Part shown: piece after piece, positions 31,757 through 42,695 of the stretch | Layout of the letters: each line of letters begins with the position of its first letter | How positions within the stretch are numbered: the stretch's first letter is position 1 | Origin: Terriglobia bacterium | GTDB taxonomy: Bacteria; Acidobacteriota; Terriglobia; Bryobacterales; Bryobacteraceae | Length of the DNA: 64,000 bases | Reading direction: 5' to 3' | Assembly (NCBI GenBank): GCA_021324185.1 | Contig: JAJPJN010000076.1 | Coordinates: 1 to 64,000 of the forward strand | The notes under the pieces: model-generated | What the model was told of the DNA's origin: nothing | The model's database searches: none | Seen by the model: the letters and a program-made list of their open reading frames with translations, nothing else | Made by a program: the position numbers and the translations under genes

Positions 31757-33175
31757 CTAACGCGCCAGGCACGCCACGCGGATATGGTGCTGGCTATTAA
31801 CCAGTTGCCATTGCTGCCTAGCGTCGAGCGCGCCGTGAAAATCACTTAGCGCAGTCGTCTCCAGACACACCGGACCGCTGCGATTATCCGTATTCAGCGG
31901 TAGCGGCTTCCATTCCCGGCCCGGCGCAAAGTACTCGATGTACCAGTCGTCTGGCGATAGCGTGCGGTAGTACACAACTGCATCTTTCGGCAGCTCTCGA
32001 TCTATTTTCCGCGCCAGCACAAGTACAGGATCGGCAGCCACCTGTGAGTGCGGATAGATAAATGCGCCGAAGTTCCAGGCCGCCAGCGCTCCGGCGAGGG
32101 CAATCGCCGCCGCAACCCGCTTGCGCGTGTAAATGCCGGTCACCAAGACAATCGCGGGCCACAGGAACAGTTTGTGAAACGCGCTGCCCGGGTCCCACAG
32201 CCCCAGAAATAAGGCATATGCGATGAACCACGTCCAAAGGAAAACCAGGCCGTGGCGATCGACTTTTGATTCACTGAACCCGCCCGGTCGCTTCAGAAGC
32301 CAAATGCCTCGTATCAGAAGCGCCACGCAAAGGGCCAGCGCGGCACATACAAGCAGCGAAAAGAACTGCCGAATCAGACTCAGCTTGCCGCCTGCGAATA
32401 GTTTGATGTAGCTCGTCAGATAATGACCCACGATGTCGCTGGCCGAACTCGTGAAGCCTTTATCTTTCGAATAGCTGGTGACCCAGGAGAACAGGTTCGG
32501 ATAGGTGGAATGATCCGCGGCCTGGTAAGCCAGTCCATAAGCCATAGCAACAATGCAACCGGTGCCGGCGCAATAGGCAAACGCAATTGCCAATCGCTTG
32601 CGCCAGGCGTTGCTCCGTTCTACGAATACATACGCGAGCACAGGGACGTAGCTAAAAATCGCGAGTTCATGGAACAGCATTGCCGCTGCGTGAAAAAGCC
32701 CTGCGGCCACTATACGCCGGTTCGGCTTTAACAGGAACAGCGCGGAGAGCAGCAGTAGCAAAACGGAAACGATGTAACTGTCTGCGTCGATCGAAAACTT
32801 CCACCAGGTCGCTCCCGCTGCGAACAGCAAACCGCAGAAGAGCGGCACGCCGCGTGCACCCGTAAGCCGCCGGGCCAAGGTGAAGATGAGGCAGGCTGCG
32901 CCGGCGCTCAGAACAACATTGAGCGCTTGCAGTACAGTGATGGCGCGAATGCCCGGCCAGAGGAAAGCAATGGCCGCATAGATCCAATACCCGAGCGCGT
33001 TATACAACAGATGATTCGGATGAAACAGACCGGCGAAAGGCATTCGCTGCCGGTGCACGCTCTCGATATCGAGCGAAAACAAGACGCCGTCCCAGTAGTA
33101 CGTCTTGGTCAGGAACGCCAGATACAGAACGAGAACACAGCCGCAAAGGGCGAATTGCGGCCGGTATTGCTTCAT
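31757..33175 (-). CDS. Polytopic membrane protein, glycosyltransferase-39/DUF2723-like
   Basis: The 472-aa protein has about ten hydrophobic segments starting at once (FALCGCVLVLYLAFL). The first extracytoplasmic loop, TYYWDGVLFSLDIES, carries a W-D pair in the place where GT-C-fold enzymes have their catalytic aspartate, and HPNHLLYNALGYW follows. A soluble C-terminal tail of about 90 residues ends the protein. It may be a lipid-linked sugar transferase, but no family can be fixed. Its start overlaps the end of the ABC permease gene by 4 bp, so the two are probably co-translated. Confidence 0.75.
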   Translation of the reverse strand: MKQYRPQFALCGCVLVLYLAFLTKTYYWDGVLFSLDIESVHRQRMPFAGLFHPNHLLYNALGYWIYAAIAFLWPGIRAITVLQALNVVLSAGAACLIFTLARRLTGARGVPLFCGLLFAAGATWWKFSIDADSYIVSVLLLLLSALFLLKPNRRIVAAGLFHAAAMLFHELAIFSYVPVLAYVFVERSNAWRKRLAIAFAYCAGTGCIVAMAYGLAYQAADHSTYPNLFSWVTSYSKDKGFTSSASDIVGHYLTSYIKLFAGGKLSLIRQFFSLLVCAALALCVALLIRGIWLLKRPGGFSESKVDRHGLVFLWTWFIAYALFLGLWDPGSAFHKLFLWPAIVLVTGIYTRKRVAAAIALAGALAAWNFGAFIYPHSQVAADPVLVLARKIDRELPKDAVVYYRTLSPDDWYIEYFAPGREWKPLPLNTDNRSGPVCLETTALSDFHGALDARQQWQLVNSQHHIRVACLAR

Positions 33176-35598
33176 TCGTAGCGTAGCGTTCTGGACGGGT
33201 CAAGCAAAGCTGCGCGGCGGGCAGGGAAATAGCTTGCCAGCAGCGCCGTTGCCACCAAAACCAGGACGGCAATGCAATAGCTGAGAAGATCGGTTGGCTT
33301 CACGTCGTACAAAATTGCTGCGCTTGCTTTCGCAGCGCCGTATCCCAAAAGCAGTCCAACGACTGCGCCCAGAATTGCGGGAAATGCGCCTTGGAAAGTG
33401 AACTTCCGCAGAATGTCTCTGTGTGTCGCCCCAAGCGCCATCCGAATCCCGATCTCTGTCACCCGCTGTCCGATGGCGTAGGAAATCACCGCGTAAGTTC
33501 CGACTGCGGCAAGCAGAATTGCAATAGCTGCGAAAGCGCCCACAAGCGAAGTCTCAAAAACTCGCCAGCCCCTCTGCTCTGCGATGATCTGCTCCATGGT
33601 CTTGGGCAGAAAAACCGCGATCTCCGGATCAACTTTCTGAATGGCGGCGCGAATCGGTGCGACGTACTGCATTGGATTGCCCTGTGTGCGGGCGATAATC
33701 GACAGCCAGATATATTCGATCTGATTCAGAGAGAAGAAAATCTGTGGGATGGGTGCCTTCTCGAGCCCCAGTTGGCGAACATCGCCCACCACGCCAACGA
33801 TTTCGTAGTAATGGGATGGGTCCGGCGCGAGCGCGATCCGTTTCCCCGGCGCAATCCGGCCATCTAAAAAATGGTCCAGGAATGCCTGGTTCACAACCAC
33901 CACCGTTCGCGTCTCCTGGCGGTCGCGTTCATCGAATACTCTGCCCCACAATACGGGGATCTTCAGCGTTCGAAAGTAGCTGGGCGAAACGCGCGTCCAC
34001 TGCGCGTAGGGCGCGCCAAAGGCGGAACGCGGGCGCGGCTTCCCTTCCACCAGTACGCCGGCTCCCCCACCTGTTCCGGTCAGAGGAAGGTCGGATGCGA
34101 AGGCCGCATTCTCGATTCCAGGAATTTGATCGATGCGGTCAAGCACGGTGCGTGTAAACAGCCCGATCTTGCCCGGATGCACAGCATCGAGCCGGGAAGG
34201 GGGCAGCGAAATGTGTAATGTCAGCAGGTGATGCGTATCAAAGCCCGGTTCAATCTGCAGAGCATGAATAAAGCTTCTGAGCAGAAGGCCGGAGATGACG
34301 AGTAGCAGCGTCGCCAGCGCGCTTTGCACAAAAACGAAAAACCGTTTCACATTTTGCTGCGCGCGGGAATCCGTGGCTCGCGTGCTGGATTCTCTCAATG
34401 CATCAGCAACGGGCGCGAAGGAAGCGCGCAGCGCAGGGGCTAGCCCAAAACCGATGCTCGTCAACGATGCAATGGCCACAGCAAACAGAAGCACGCGCCA
34501 ATCCACATGGATGTTTTGCGCTAGCGGGATTCTTAGAGCCGTGAGGCGCGTGGTGATCCGCACCAGAACCACCGCCAGAGCAACCCCCACGGCGGCTGCG
34601 GCGAAGGAAAGCAGAACGTTTTCTGTCAGGATCTGCCGGAATAATTGAGAACGGCTGGCTCCGATAGCAACGCGAATGGATAGCTCGCGTTGTCTCCCGG
34701 ACGCGCGTGCAAGCGCAAGGCTCGCGACGTTAACGCAAGCGATCAGCAGAACGGCGGCGACAAAACCAAAAAGCAGCAGCAGGGCAGATTGATAATCGCC
34801 CGTGATGGTTTGCCGCAGAGTGCGCGCCCGGGCGCTGACATTCTCATTCCGTAGCGGGTATTCAGCGGCGAGCGAAGCGGCCACGGCGCTAAGTTCGCGA
34901 TTCGCCTGATCGAGTGTTACTCCCGGCCGCAATCGCCCCAAAGCGTAGTACCAGTGATAACCTCTGCCATTCTCGGTTTTCGAAAGATCCATGTTGAGCG
35001 GCAGCCATACATTGACCTCGCTGAACATCATTAGAAAATCTGGGACCACGCCGGCTATCGTGTAAGGCTTTCCGTCAATCACGATTTGGCGTCCCAGCAC
35101 ATTCTGCCCGCCAAATTGGCTATGCCAAAAAGCACTGCTCAACAGAGCTTCGTTTCCGCGCCCGGGCTGATTTTGGTCGGGCGAAAAATTCCTTCCCAGC
35201 AGCGGAGACGCCCCAAGCAGCGGCAGCAATCGGGCGCCCGCTTCCAGAATGCGAACTCGAACGGGCGAAGAGATCCCGGTGAGGTTCCCCTGGTTGATGC
35301 GATAAAGCGCCAGAGCGGAAAACGACTGCAGGCGGTCTTTCCAGTCCATAAAGTCAGTCATGCTGACCTTGAGTTCTGTGCCACGCCGCGAATCGAGTTC
35401 GCTGATCTGCACGATGCGGGATTCATCGCGTACCGGCAAGGGACGCAGCAGCACGCCGTTGACGATGGTGAAGATTGCCGTCGTGGCCCCAATCCCTGCC
35501 GTTAAGGCGATAAATGCCGCCAGCGTGGAACCAGGATTCTTAGCCGCCTGCCGTAATGCGTAGCGGACGTCCAGTACGAGGGTGTCTTGGATTGACAA
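33172..35598 (-). CDS. MacB/FtsX-type ABC transporter permease (ADOP type)
   Basis: I start it at TTG 35598 (LSIQDTLVLDVRYALRQAAK), because the frame upstream runs into the divergent methyltransferase. The 808-aa product has the acidobacterial duplicated-permease plan: a first helix (AAFIALTAGIGATTAIFTIV), a large MacB periplasmic core, three helices with an FtsX domain at about 230-400, a second periplasmic core, and three C-terminal helices with a second FtsX domain (TEIGIRMALGATHRDILRKF). The ATPase is not adjacent. Family members export macrolides, peptides or lipoproteins. An ATG at 35787 would make it longer but overlaps the next gene by about 160 bp. Confidence 0.85.
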   Translation of the reverse strand: MSIQDTLVLDVRYALRQAAKNPGSTLAAFIALTAGIGATTAIFTIVNGVLLRPLPVRDESRIVQISELDSRRGTELKVSMTDFMDWKDRLQSFSALALYRINQGNLTGISSPVRVRILEAGARLLPLLGASPLLGRNFSPDQNQPGRGNEALLSSAFWHSQFGGQNVLGRQIVIDGKPYTIAGVVPDFLMMFSEVNVWLPLNMDLSKTENGRGYHWYYALGRLRPGVTLDQANRELSAVAASLAAEYPLRNENVSARARTLRQTITGDYQSALLLLFGFVAAVLLIACVNVASLALARASGRQRELSIRVAIGASRSQLFRQILTENVLLSFAAAAVGVALAVVLVRITTRLTALRIPLAQNIHVDWRVLLFAVAIASLTSIGFGLAPALRASFAPVADALRESSTRATDSRAQQNVKRFFVFVQSALATLLLVISGLLLRSFIHALQIEPGFDTHHLLTLHISLPPSRLDAVHPGKIGLFTRTVLDRIDQIPGIENAAFASDLPLTGTGGGAGVLVEGKPRPRSAFGAPYAQWTRVSPSYFRTLKIPVLWGRVFDERDRQETRTVVVVNQAFLDHFLDGRIAPGKRIALAPDPSHYYEIVGVVGDVRQLGLEKAPIPQIFFSLNQIEYIWLSIIARTQGNPMQYVAPIRAAIQKVDPEIAVFLPKTMEQIIAEQRGWRVFETSLVGAFAAIAILLAAVGTYAVISYAIGQRVTEIGIRMALGATHRDILRKFTFQGAFPAILGAVVGLLLGYGAAKASAAILYDVKPTDLLSYCIAVLVLVATALLASYFPARRAALLDPSRTLRYE

Positions 35599-35629
35599 AG
35601 CTAACCGCGCAAATAATGAGAGTAACAAG

Positions 35630-36799
35630 ATGATGGCGATGCCGGCCGTGCGCGTTAGTCGAAAGGGAGCGGACCGCGTCACTTCGGGGCACGTCTGGAT
35701 CTTCGCGAGCGATGTCATCGATTCGGGAGGCGCAAATGCCGGCGATTGTGTTCGCGTAGTAGATCTCAAAGGCCGCCAGCTCGGCACCGCTCACTACAGC
35801 GCCGCCTCCCAGATCGCGCTTCGTTTGTTAAGCCGGCATAGCGAAGAAGTTGGCCGCGCTTTTCTACAACGAAGAATCGAAGCCGCTTATCAGTATCGAA
35901 ATAAAATCGTCACCGGATCGGACGCCTACCGCCTCATTCATGCGGAAGGAGATCTCCTGCCGGGCTTGGTCGTGGATCGATACGGCGATTACCTCGTGAT
36001 GCAGCTACTCGATCAAGGCATGGACCGCATGGCGAATGAAATCGTTGCCGCGCTCCAAACTGTACTAACCCCGCGCGGAATTCTGGCGCGCAACGATGCA
36101 CCCGTCCGGCTGAAGGAAAACCTGCCATTGGAAATTTGCACGTCGGCGGGCGAAATCCCCGAAAAAGTCGAAATCCAGATGAATGGGTTGGTTTGCCGCG
36201 CTGATCTGGCTACTGGCCAGAAGACCGGCATCTTTCTGGATCAGCGGGAAAACTATTTAGCCGTGCGGCGCTATGCCTCGGGCCGCGCGCTCGATTGTTT
36301 CTGCGCCACCGGAGGCTTTGCACTGCATTTAGCCGGAGTTTGTCAATCGATCGTGGCGGTCGATAGCTCCAAGCCGGCGTTGGAGATTGCACGGCAAAAC
36401 GCCGAACTCAATAAGATTGCAAATATCGATTTTCGCGAAGCGGATGTACTCGATTTTCTGCCCGGCCTCGTCGCGGCCAGGCAACGCTTTGACATGGTCG
36501 TTGTCGATCCGCCTGCATTTACTAAATCACGTGGGGCGCTGGAAGGCGCGGCACGCGGGTACAAAGAGGTCAATCTGCGCGCCCTTCGTCTTCTCGATCA
36601 CGGCGGTATTCTGGTGAGCTGTTCGTGCTCTCACCACATGAGCGAAGCGCATTTACTCGAAGTGATTGCCGCCGCGGCGCTCGATTGCGGCAAACAGTTA
36701 CGCGTGCTGGAGCGGCGAACGCAATCGCAGGATCATCCGATTCTGCTCACCGTGCCCGAAACACACTATCTGAAATGCTTGATCTTTGAGGTGGTTTGA
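35630..36799 (+). CDS. 23S rRNA (cytosine-C5)-methyltransferase, RlmI-like
   Basis: From ATG 35630 (ATG 35633 and 35639 are also possible) the 389-aa protein has an N-terminal PUA-like domain (AVRVSRKGADRVTSGHVWIF), a central domain (YRLIHAEGDLLPGLVVDRYG), and a C-terminal Rossmann methyltransferase. SAM-site residues occur in GRALDCFCATGGFALHLAG and the VVDPPAFTKS motif. The catalytic cysteine is in ILVSCSCSHHM. RlmI in E. coli makes m5C1962 of 23S rRNA. It reads away from the ABC permease and ends 1 bp before the stop of selB on the other strand. Confidence 0.9.
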   Translation: MMAMPAVRVSRKGADRVTSGHVWIFASDVIDSGGANAGDCVRVVDLKGRQLGTAHYSAASQIALRLLSRHSEEVGRAFLQRRIEAAYQYRNKIVTGSDAYRLIHAEGDLLPGLVVDRYGDYLVMQLLDQGMDRMANEIVAALQTVLTPRGILARNDAPVRLKENLPLEICTSAGEIPEKVEIQMNGLVCRADLATGQKTGIFLDQRENYLAVRRYASGRALDCFCATGGFALHLAGVCQSIVAVDSSKPALEIARQNAELNKIANIDFREADVLDFLPGLVAARQRFDMVVVDPPAFTKSRGALEGAARGYKEVNLRALRLLDHGGILVSCSCSHHMSEAHLLEVIAAAALDCGKQLRVLERRTQSQDHPILLTVPETHYLKCLIFEVV

Positions 36800-36800
36800 C

Positions 36801-38645
36801 TCAGAGGACGATCCGCGAGTCGCCTTCACGCTTCGTCACATGCACGCGATCGAGGTATTCAAGCAGCGGGATTGCGTACTTGCGAGAAATCTGCGTCCAC
36901 TCTTTGAACTCCGGAACGGAGAATTTTCGTCCCTTATGGGCTGCGAGCGAGTTCCGGATGTGCGCGATCACGTCGGCATGATATACGAGATCGGGAGAAA
37001 GGCGAATGAGCTTGCCGTTCTTGATCAGAGTTTCCAACAGCCCGCGTGCTTTCTTTGGGTCCGGATCTGTGTTTTTCAAAATTTCACCAGCGAACGGCGG
37101 CTGAAATCCCGCTTGACGAAATGCCTTTTCCAACTGAGCGAGCGCGGCGAGCTCGCCGGAGTTCACACGCGGCTGGTGATCTCGTAATGCGATCACGTCC
37201 CCGCGAATGATAACGGATAGGTTGTGATCCAAAACGGCATCGGCAAACGCCGGATCGAGGTTACGCTTCACCTGCGCGATCGGCGCGCCGGCAGCCGCCG
37301 GATTGGTTGCATGAAAGTTCGCCAGCCACTGAGTCAACTCCCGCCGCTTTTGCTCAATCAGTTTTTTACTGACGGCACGCTGGGCGGCATCGATAAACAA
37401 CAATGCCGAATTTTGCGCGACGGCAGCTCTGATCGCTTCCGGTGGGGCGCCGGTGAGGCGCACTAAATCGCTGAGGCGCTGGCCGGAGGCGCTTTCTTCG
37501 ATCAGGATTTCCAGCCGCTCGGCAAAATCGGCGCGCGCGAGCCTGTCCAGCCGCGCCAGGACTTTGGCGCGGTTCATCCGGTGTTTCGGAAACGCGTCGA
37601 CAACCACACCGCCCGCAATCGTTTCCGCAGGCGAAGGCCGGCGAATTATCAGCCGGTCACCGGGCACGGCGAGCACGGGTTCGGAAAGCCGGATGCGCGC
37701 GTAGGGGCTGCCAGCAAACGCCTTGACTTCAGCGGCAATTTCGGCTGTTCCCAGATGAATCAGCGCCTGTCTCCGGGTTGCAGGAACGTGCTTGGCATCC
37801 AGCCACTCGAGTTGAGCATCGAACATTCTTGTTGGCTCCAGTCCGGCTTTCGACGTAAGCGAAAAGCCACGCTGGATCTCGCCGTGATCGATGCCGGTGA
37901 GGTTCACCGCCGTGCGCTCGCCGGCAATGGCTTCCTCCACTGCCTGGCCGTGTACCTGCAAGCCGCGGATGCGCGCCTCCCGAGCGATCGGATGAATCAC
38001 CACGGTTTCGCCGGCGCGCAGCCTGCCTTGTGAGAGCGTGCCGGTCACGACCGTGCCAAATCCTTTTAGAGCGAAGCTGCGATCAATTGGCAACCGCGCC
38101 AAGCCGACGGCGCTGCGTCTGGTAATTTGGCCCCCAAGCATTCCGAGTTGCTGTTTCAACTCTTCCAGGCCTTGCCCCGTTTTGGCGCTGGCGCGAACGA
38201 CGGGCGCCTTTTCTAGAAATGAGCCGGCGACGAGATTCCGCACGCTCGCTAGCGTCTCTGCCATCTGGCCTTCGCTTGCAAGATCAATTTTTGTAAGCAC
38301 GAGGATTCCGTACCGGATCTGCAGCAGGCGGCAGATTTCAAAGTGCTCGCGCGTTTGCGGTTTTACCGATTCATCGCTCGCCACCACCAGCAGCACGGCG
38401 TCGATGCCTGCCACGCCTGCCAGCATATTCTTGATGAAACGTTCATGGCCTGGAACATCGATGAAACTGATCTGTTCGCCCGAAGGCAGCGTCAAGTGAG
38501 CAAATCCAAGGTCGATCGATATGCCGCGCTTTTTTTCTTCTGCAAGCCGGTCGGTATCGATCCCGGTCAGCGCGCGAACCAGCGAGGTTTTGCCATGATC
38601 AATATGGCCTGCAGTTCCAACCACCAGTCCAGTGCGGGCTTGCAT
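36801..38645 (-). CDS. selB: Selenocysteine-specific translation elongation factor SelB
   Basis: From ATG 38645 the 614-aa protein is of normal length. G1 is [19 protein letters not shown], the switch region [13 protein letters not shown]3 [12 protein letters not shown], and G4 VLTKIDLAS. Two EF-Tu-like barrel domains and a C-terminal half of winged-helix domains follow, which in SelB bind the SECIS hairpin. It delivers Sec-tRNA to UGA codons. selA, selD and selC are not in the window. An ATG at 38663 is an alternative but would overlap the divergent carboxylase gene. Confidence 0.93.
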   Translation of the reverse strand: MQARTGLVVGTAGHIDHGKTSLVRALTGIDTDRLAEEKKRGISIDLGFAHLTLPSGEQISFIDVPGHERFIKNMLAGVAGIDAVLLVVASDESVKPQTREHFEICRLLQIRYGILVLTKIDLASEGQMAETLASVRNLVAGSFLEKAPVVRASAKTGQGLEELKQQLGMLGGQITRRSAVGLARLPIDRSFALKGFGTVVTGTLSQGRLRAGETVVIHPIAREARIRGLQVHGQAVEEAIAGERTAVNLTGIDHGEIQRGFSLTSKAGLEPTRMFDAQLEWLDAKHVPATRRQALIHLGTAEIAAEVKAFAGSPYARIRLSEPVLAVPGDRLIIRRPSPAETIAGGVVVDAFPKHRMNRAKVLARLDRLARADFAERLEILIEESASGQRLSDLVRLTGAPPEAIRAAVAQNSALLFIDAAQRAVSKKLIEQKRRELTQWLANFHATNPAAAGAPIAQVKRNLDPAFADAVLDHNLSVIIRGDVIALRDHQPRVNSGELAALAQLEKAFRQAGFQPPFAGEILKNTDPDPKKARGLLETLIKNGKLIRLSPDLVYHADVIAHIRNSLAAHKGRKFSVPEFKEWTQISRKYAIPLLEYLDRVHVTKREGDSRIVL

Positions 38646-38661
38646 ACTACAGTTATCTGAC

Positions 38662-40209
38662 ATGATGTCGAATCGTTTAGAGGAAGTACGCCGCCGGCAT
38701 GCTAACGCGGAAGCGGGCGGAGGGCCGGAACGCAAAGAACGCCAACATCGCGAGGGAAAGCTATCCGCCCGCGAGCGAATCGATCTGCTGCTCGACGAGG
38801 GCACCTTCGAAGAGCTCGACAAGCTGGTGCGCCATCGCAGCCATAACTTCGGCATGCAGCACCATGTCATCGATGGCGATGGCTTCGTCACCGGATACGG
38901 TTGCATTCACGGCCGGACGGCCTTTGTGTTCGCGCAGGATTTTACCGTCTTCGGCGGTTCCCTTTCGGAAGCGAATGCGCAGAAGATCGTCAAGATCATG
39001 GATCTGGCAATGAAGACGGGCGCGCCCGTCATCGGGTTGAACGATTCCGGCGGTGCGCGCATCCAGGAAGGCGTCGAGTCCCTGGCCGGCTATGCCGACA
39101 TCTTTTTACGCAACACGCTTGCCAGCGGTCTCATTCCCCAGATTTCGGCCATCATGGGCCCGTGCGCAGGAGGCGCGGTGTATTCGCCGGCGCTGACCGA
39201 TTTCGTCTTCATGGTGAACCATACGAGCCACATGTTTGTCACCGGCCCGGATGTGATCAAAACTGTAACGCATGAAGATGTCACGAAGGAAAATTTGGGC
39301 GGGGCGATGACGCACAATTCGGTTAGTGGCGTGGCGCAATTTCTTGCCGCCGATGATGCTGATTGCTTGCGCAGCATTCGCGAGCTGATGCGCTTTATTC
39401 CACAAAACAATCTGGATGGCGTGCCGCGCGTCGCAACAAAAGATCCGGAAGACCGCGCCGATGAAAGCCTGGACACGCTCATTCCCCCGGAGTCGAATAA
39501 ACCGTACGACATCAAAGATGTCATCCGGCGGGTGATCGATGACGGCTATTTCTTCGAAGTGGCTGAGCATTATGCGCGCAACATCGTGATTGGGTTCGCG
39601 CGCATGGCAGGCGAGACGGTGGGAATTGTGGCCAATCAACCGGCATTTCTGGCCGGCTGCCTGGATATTAACTCGTCTACCAAAGGCGCCCGCTTCGTGC
39701 GCTTCTGCGATGCCTTTCAGATACCCATTCTGACCTTCGAAGATGTTCCCGGCTTTCTGCCCGGCACGGAGCAGGAATTCGGCGGCATTATCCGCCACGG
39801 GGCGAAGCTGCTGTACGCCTATGCCGAAGCAACCGTGCCGAAAATTACCGTGATTACGCGCAAGGCCTATGGCGGAGCGTATTGCGTGATGGGCTCCAAG
39901 CACCTCCGCACGGACGTGAACTTTGCCTATCCGACGGCGGAGATTGCGGTGATGGGGCCCGAGGGTGCGGTGAACATCCTCTACCGGCGCGAGTTGCAGA
40001 ATGGCGATAATCCCGAGTTGATCCGGCAGAAGAAGATCGAGGAGTATCGGGAGCGCTTTGCCAATCCGTTTGTAGCCGCTGAGCGGGGTTATATCGATGA
40101 CGTCATCGAGCCGCATGAGACCCGGCCGAAAGTGATCCGGGCCTTGCGCATGCTCGCCAACAAGATTGACACCATGCCGCGCAAGAAGCACGGCAATATA
40201 CCGCTATAA
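38662..40209 (+). CDS. Acyl-CoA carboxylase, carboxyltransferase (beta) subunit
   Basis: The start is taken at the double ATG 38662/38665 ([20 protein letters not shown]). The 515-aa protein has both crotonase-fold halves: N-terminal [38 protein letters not shown] and [21 protein letters not shown]-terminal [40 protein letters not shown] and [20 protein letters not shown]. This pattern is closest to propionyl-CoA carboxylase beta (PccB). It passes carboxyl from biotin to acyl-CoA in the cytoplasm. The biotin carboxylase subunit is not adjacent. selB is divergent, 16 bp away. Confidence 0.95.
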   Translation: MMSNRLEEVRRRHANAEAGGGPERKERQHREGKLSARERIDLLLDEGTFEELDKLVRHRSHNFGMQHHVIDGDGFVTGYGCIHGRTAFVFAQDFTVFGGSLSEANAQKIVKIMDLAMKTGAPVIGLNDSGGARIQEGVESLAGYADIFLRNTLASGLIPQISAIMGPCAGGAVYSPALTDFVFMVNHTSHMFVTGPDVIKTVTHEDVTKENLGGAMTHNSVSGVAQFLAADDADCLRSIRELMRFIPQNNLDGVPRVATKDPEDRADESLDTLIPPESNKPYDIKDVIRRVIDDGYFFEVAEHYARNIVIGFARMAGETVGIVANQPAFLAGCLDINSSTKGARFVRFCDAFQIPILTFEDVPGFLPGTEQEFGGIIRHGAKLLYAYAEATVPKITVITRKAYGGAYCVMGSKHLRTDVNFAYPTAEIAVMGPEGAVNILYRRELQNGDNPELIRQKKIEEYRERFANPFVAAERGYIDDVIEPHETRPKVIRALRMLANKIDTMPRKKHGNIPL

Positions 40210-40252
40210 AAAACCCACGGCAGACGAACAGCCCGTTACTAAGCATGGAATC

Positions 40253-40491
40253 TCACGAGTTCTCATAAGCTCGCAAGAACTCTTCTCGCGGTATTCGCGC
40301 TTGCGTCAAAATAGTTCGCAATGTCGATCCCTTAATTTTGGGGTGGTTTGGAATGCTAAGAAAATCGGCGCCCCCTTCGCGGCGAATACGCCGCATGGCA
40401 ATATGCTCGCCTCACGCACGAGCTCGAATCCAATCGCCCTGAAAGCAGCAATGACTCTGGCTTTCGGAGCATCGGCTGGAAACTTGCCCAT
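40253..40491 (-). pseudogene. hicA: hicA-family mRNA interferase toxin, frameshifted
   Basis: The first 27 codons ([20 protein letters not shown]...) read as HicA, then the frame turns to unrelated sequence and stops early. Shifting by one base near 40409-40412 restores HicA to its end: [40 protein letters not shown], stop at 40253. The expected glycine of a VREG-x-HIAM motif needs one more G (GAGGC in place of GAGGGC). So a single base is missing in a G run. HicA cleaves mRNA; as read, it should be inactive. A sequencing error or a slippery run could also explain it. Its ATG overlaps the hicB stop (ATGA). Confidence 0.8.
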
Positions 40492-40718
40492 CAGGCCGAA
40501 ATAGTTGCCTCTGCGATGAAAGCTTCAATCAGTGCCGCATCGTCCCGCAGGACTTCGTCCCCAAAGGTGTCGATGTGAAACCGTATTGCTGATTTGACAT
40601 CGGCCAGCGCTTCCTCGTAAGTGTCGCCCTCGCCCACGACAGTCCCTTTTATTCCCGGCGGATAGGCCACATACCCATCGGGATGTTTCTCCACTACGAC
40701 CTTGAATTGTCGAGCCAT
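40491..40718 (-). CDS. hicB: HicB-family antitoxin
   Basis: The 75-aa protein ([20 protein letters not shown], then [20 protein letters not shown]) is the partially degraded RNase-H-like fold of HicB antitoxins, with the typical GYVA..P and T..EAL..v..AI patterns. HicB binds and inhibits HicA, and some members repress their own operon; no clear C-terminal HTH or RHH is visible here. Start codons at 40739 or 40745 would add a few residues. It is translation-coupled to the broken hicA by an ATGA overlap. Confidence 0.85.
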   Translation of the reverse strand: MARQFKVVVEKHPDGYVAYPPGIKGTVVGEGDTYEEALADVKSAIRFHIDTFGDEVLRDDAALIEAFIAEATISA

Positions 40719-40809
40719 CCTCTGCCTGAAGTCTATCATTGACAACGGCTTCGGCTATTTTTCTGTACTTCTGCTTTCCAGCTCATCCGGGAAAGTCGTG
40801 CATGTTTTT

Positions 40810-42618
40810 CTACTCTCCCTCGCTGCCTACCTTTAACACAGCGAGAAACGCCTCCTGCGGAATGTCCACGCGCCCGACGCGCTTCATGCGGCGCTTGCCT
40901 TCCTTCTGCTTCTCGAGCAGTTTGCGCTTGCGCGTGATGTCTCCGCCATAGCATTTGGCCAGCACGTTTTTGCGCATCGCCGAAATGGTTTCGCGCGCGA
41001 TGATTTTCGTACCGATCGCGGCTTGCAGCGCCACTTCAAACATCTGCCGCGGGATCAGCTTGCGCAGCCGTTCGATCAGCGCCTTCCCGCGCTCATAAGC
41101 ATGATCGCGGTGCACAATCATCGAGAGCGCATCAACCGGTTCGCCCGCCACCAGCACGTCCAACTTCACCATGGGTGAAACGCGATAACCCGAAAAATGG
41201 TAATCGAGCGAAGCATAGCCGCGCGAAGCCGATTTCAAACAGTCATAAAAATCGAGTACGATCTCATTCAGCGGAACTTCATATAACAGCAGCACGCGGC
41301 CGCTGCCGATATATTCAAACTTTTTCTGAACGCCGCGTTTTTCTTCGAGCAGCTTCAGGATCTCGCCGATGTACTCTTCGCGTGTGATGACGGTGGCATC
41401 GATGATAGGCTCTTCGACCTGCCTGATCGCCGAAGGCTCCGGGAATTTTTGCGGGTTGTCTACCTCGATCACGTCGCCGGCCGTGGTAGTCACGCGGTAA
41501 CGCACGCCCGGCGCGGTGGTGATCAGGTCAATCTGGAATTCGCGCTCCAGGCGCTCCTGGACAATTTCGAGATGCAGCAGGCCCAGAAATCCACAGCGGA
41601 AACCAAAGCCGAGCGCCACCGAATTTTCCGGCTCAAAGCTAAATGCGCTGTCGTTCAGACGCAGCTTTTCTAACGCGTCGCGCAGCAGGCCGTGTTCATG
41701 CGACTCCACCGGGTATAGGCCGGCGAACACCATCGGCTTGACTTCCTGAAAACCGGGCAGGGGTTCGCTCGCTGGCCGCGCGTCATCGGTAATGGTGTCA
41801 CCCACCTGCGCGTCCGAAACGGTCTTGATATTCGCAAAAAGGAAGCCGGCTTCGCCTGCGGCGAGTTCATCGCACGGCACGGGTTTCGGCGATTGAAAGC
41901 CCACGCCTTCTACTTCGTAGGCTTTGCCGTTCGACCATAGCCGGATCTTTTGGCCTTTTCTCAACACCCCATCGACGACACGCGTCAGAATGATGACGCC
42001 GCGATATGGATCAAACCAGGAATCGAAGATCAGCGCGCGTAGCGGAGCTTCGGGATCGCCCTTCGGCGCGGGAATACGGTGCACAACCGCTTCGAGGATT
42101 TCCTTAATGCCAATCCCGTTCTTTGCGCTTGCCAGAATTGCGTTCGATGCGTCCAGGCCGATCACCTGCTCGATCTGCTCGCGAATGCGTTCCGGCTCGG
42201 CCGATGGCAGATCAATCTTGTTAATGACGGGCACGATCTCCAGATCGTGATTCAAGGCAAGATACGTGTTGGCGAGAGTCTGTGCTTCTACGCCTTGCGA
42301 AGCATCCACCACGAGCAGCGTGCCTTCACACGCCTGCAGGCTGCGCGATACCTCGTAGGTGAAATCGACGTGCCCGGGCGTATCGATGAGATTTAGCTCG
42401 TACGTGTTGCCGTCATCGGCTTTGTAATTCAACCGGACCGCATGCGCTTTGATCGTGATTCCGCGCTCGCGCTCCAGGTCCATCGTGTCCAAAACCTGCT
42501 CCATCATCTCGCGTTCGGAAAGCGCGCCGGTGTACTCTAACAAGCGGTCCGCAAGCGTGGATTTCCCATGATCGATGTGCGCGATGATAGAGAAATTCCT
42601 TATTAATTGGGGGTCCAT
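40810..42618 (-). CDS. lepA: Elongation factor 4 (LepA)
   Basis: The 602-aa length is exact. It has G1 [19 protein letters not shown], switch [15 protein letters not shown]3 [16 protein letters not shown] and G4 [13 protein letters not shown]. The EF-G-like domains and the LepA-specific C-terminal domain ([20 protein letters not shown]) follow. LepA is a ribosome-binding GTPase thought to aid initiation or back-translocation under stress. It is divergent from ribH, with 77 bp between. Confidence 0.98.
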   Translation of the reverse strand: MDPQLIRNFSIIAHIDHGKSTLADRLLEYTGALSEREMMEQVLDTMDLERERGITIKAHAVRLNYKADDGNTYELNLIDTPGHVDFTYEVSRSLQACEGTLLVVDASQGVEAQTLANTYLALNHDLEIVPVINKIDLPSAEPERIREQIEQVIGLDASNAILASAKNGIGIKEILEAVVHRIPAPKGDPEAPLRALIFDSWFDPYRGVIILTRVVDGVLRKGQKIRLWSNGKAYEVEGVGFQSPKPVPCDELAAGEAGFLFANIKTVSDAQVGDTITDDARPASEPLPGFQEVKPMVFAGLYPVESHEHGLLRDALEKLRLNDSAFSFEPENSVALGFGFRCGFLGLLHLEIVQERLEREFQIDLITTAPGVRYRVTTTAGDVIEVDNPQKFPEPSAIRQVEEPIIDATVITREEYIGEILKLLEEKRGVQKKFEYIGSGRVLLLYEVPLNEIVLDFYDCLKSASRGYASLDYHFSGYRVSPMVKLDVLVAGEPVDALSMIVHRDHAYERGKALIERLRKLIPRQMFEVALQAAIGTKIIARETISAMRKNVLAKCYGGDITRKRKLLEKQKEGKRRMKRVGRVDIPQEAFLAVLKVGSEGE

Positions 42619-42695
42619 GCTGCGGTAGACTTGAGGAGGTTAACCGAATTATCCCATAGCGAACGCAGTTTCTCCGTTGTTGTTCGTGCTCTTTC

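Noticed and set aside
39106-40191. 361-aa open frame antisense to the acyl-CoA carboxylase gene
   Set aside because: It mirrors a clearly real gene, has histidine/arginine-rich shadow composition and no recognisable motif.
40306-40491. 61-aa ORF as a stand-alone small gene
   Set aside because: Its first half is HicA and the second half is out of frame; a one-base shift restores the full HicA, so it is treated as a frameshifted hicA.
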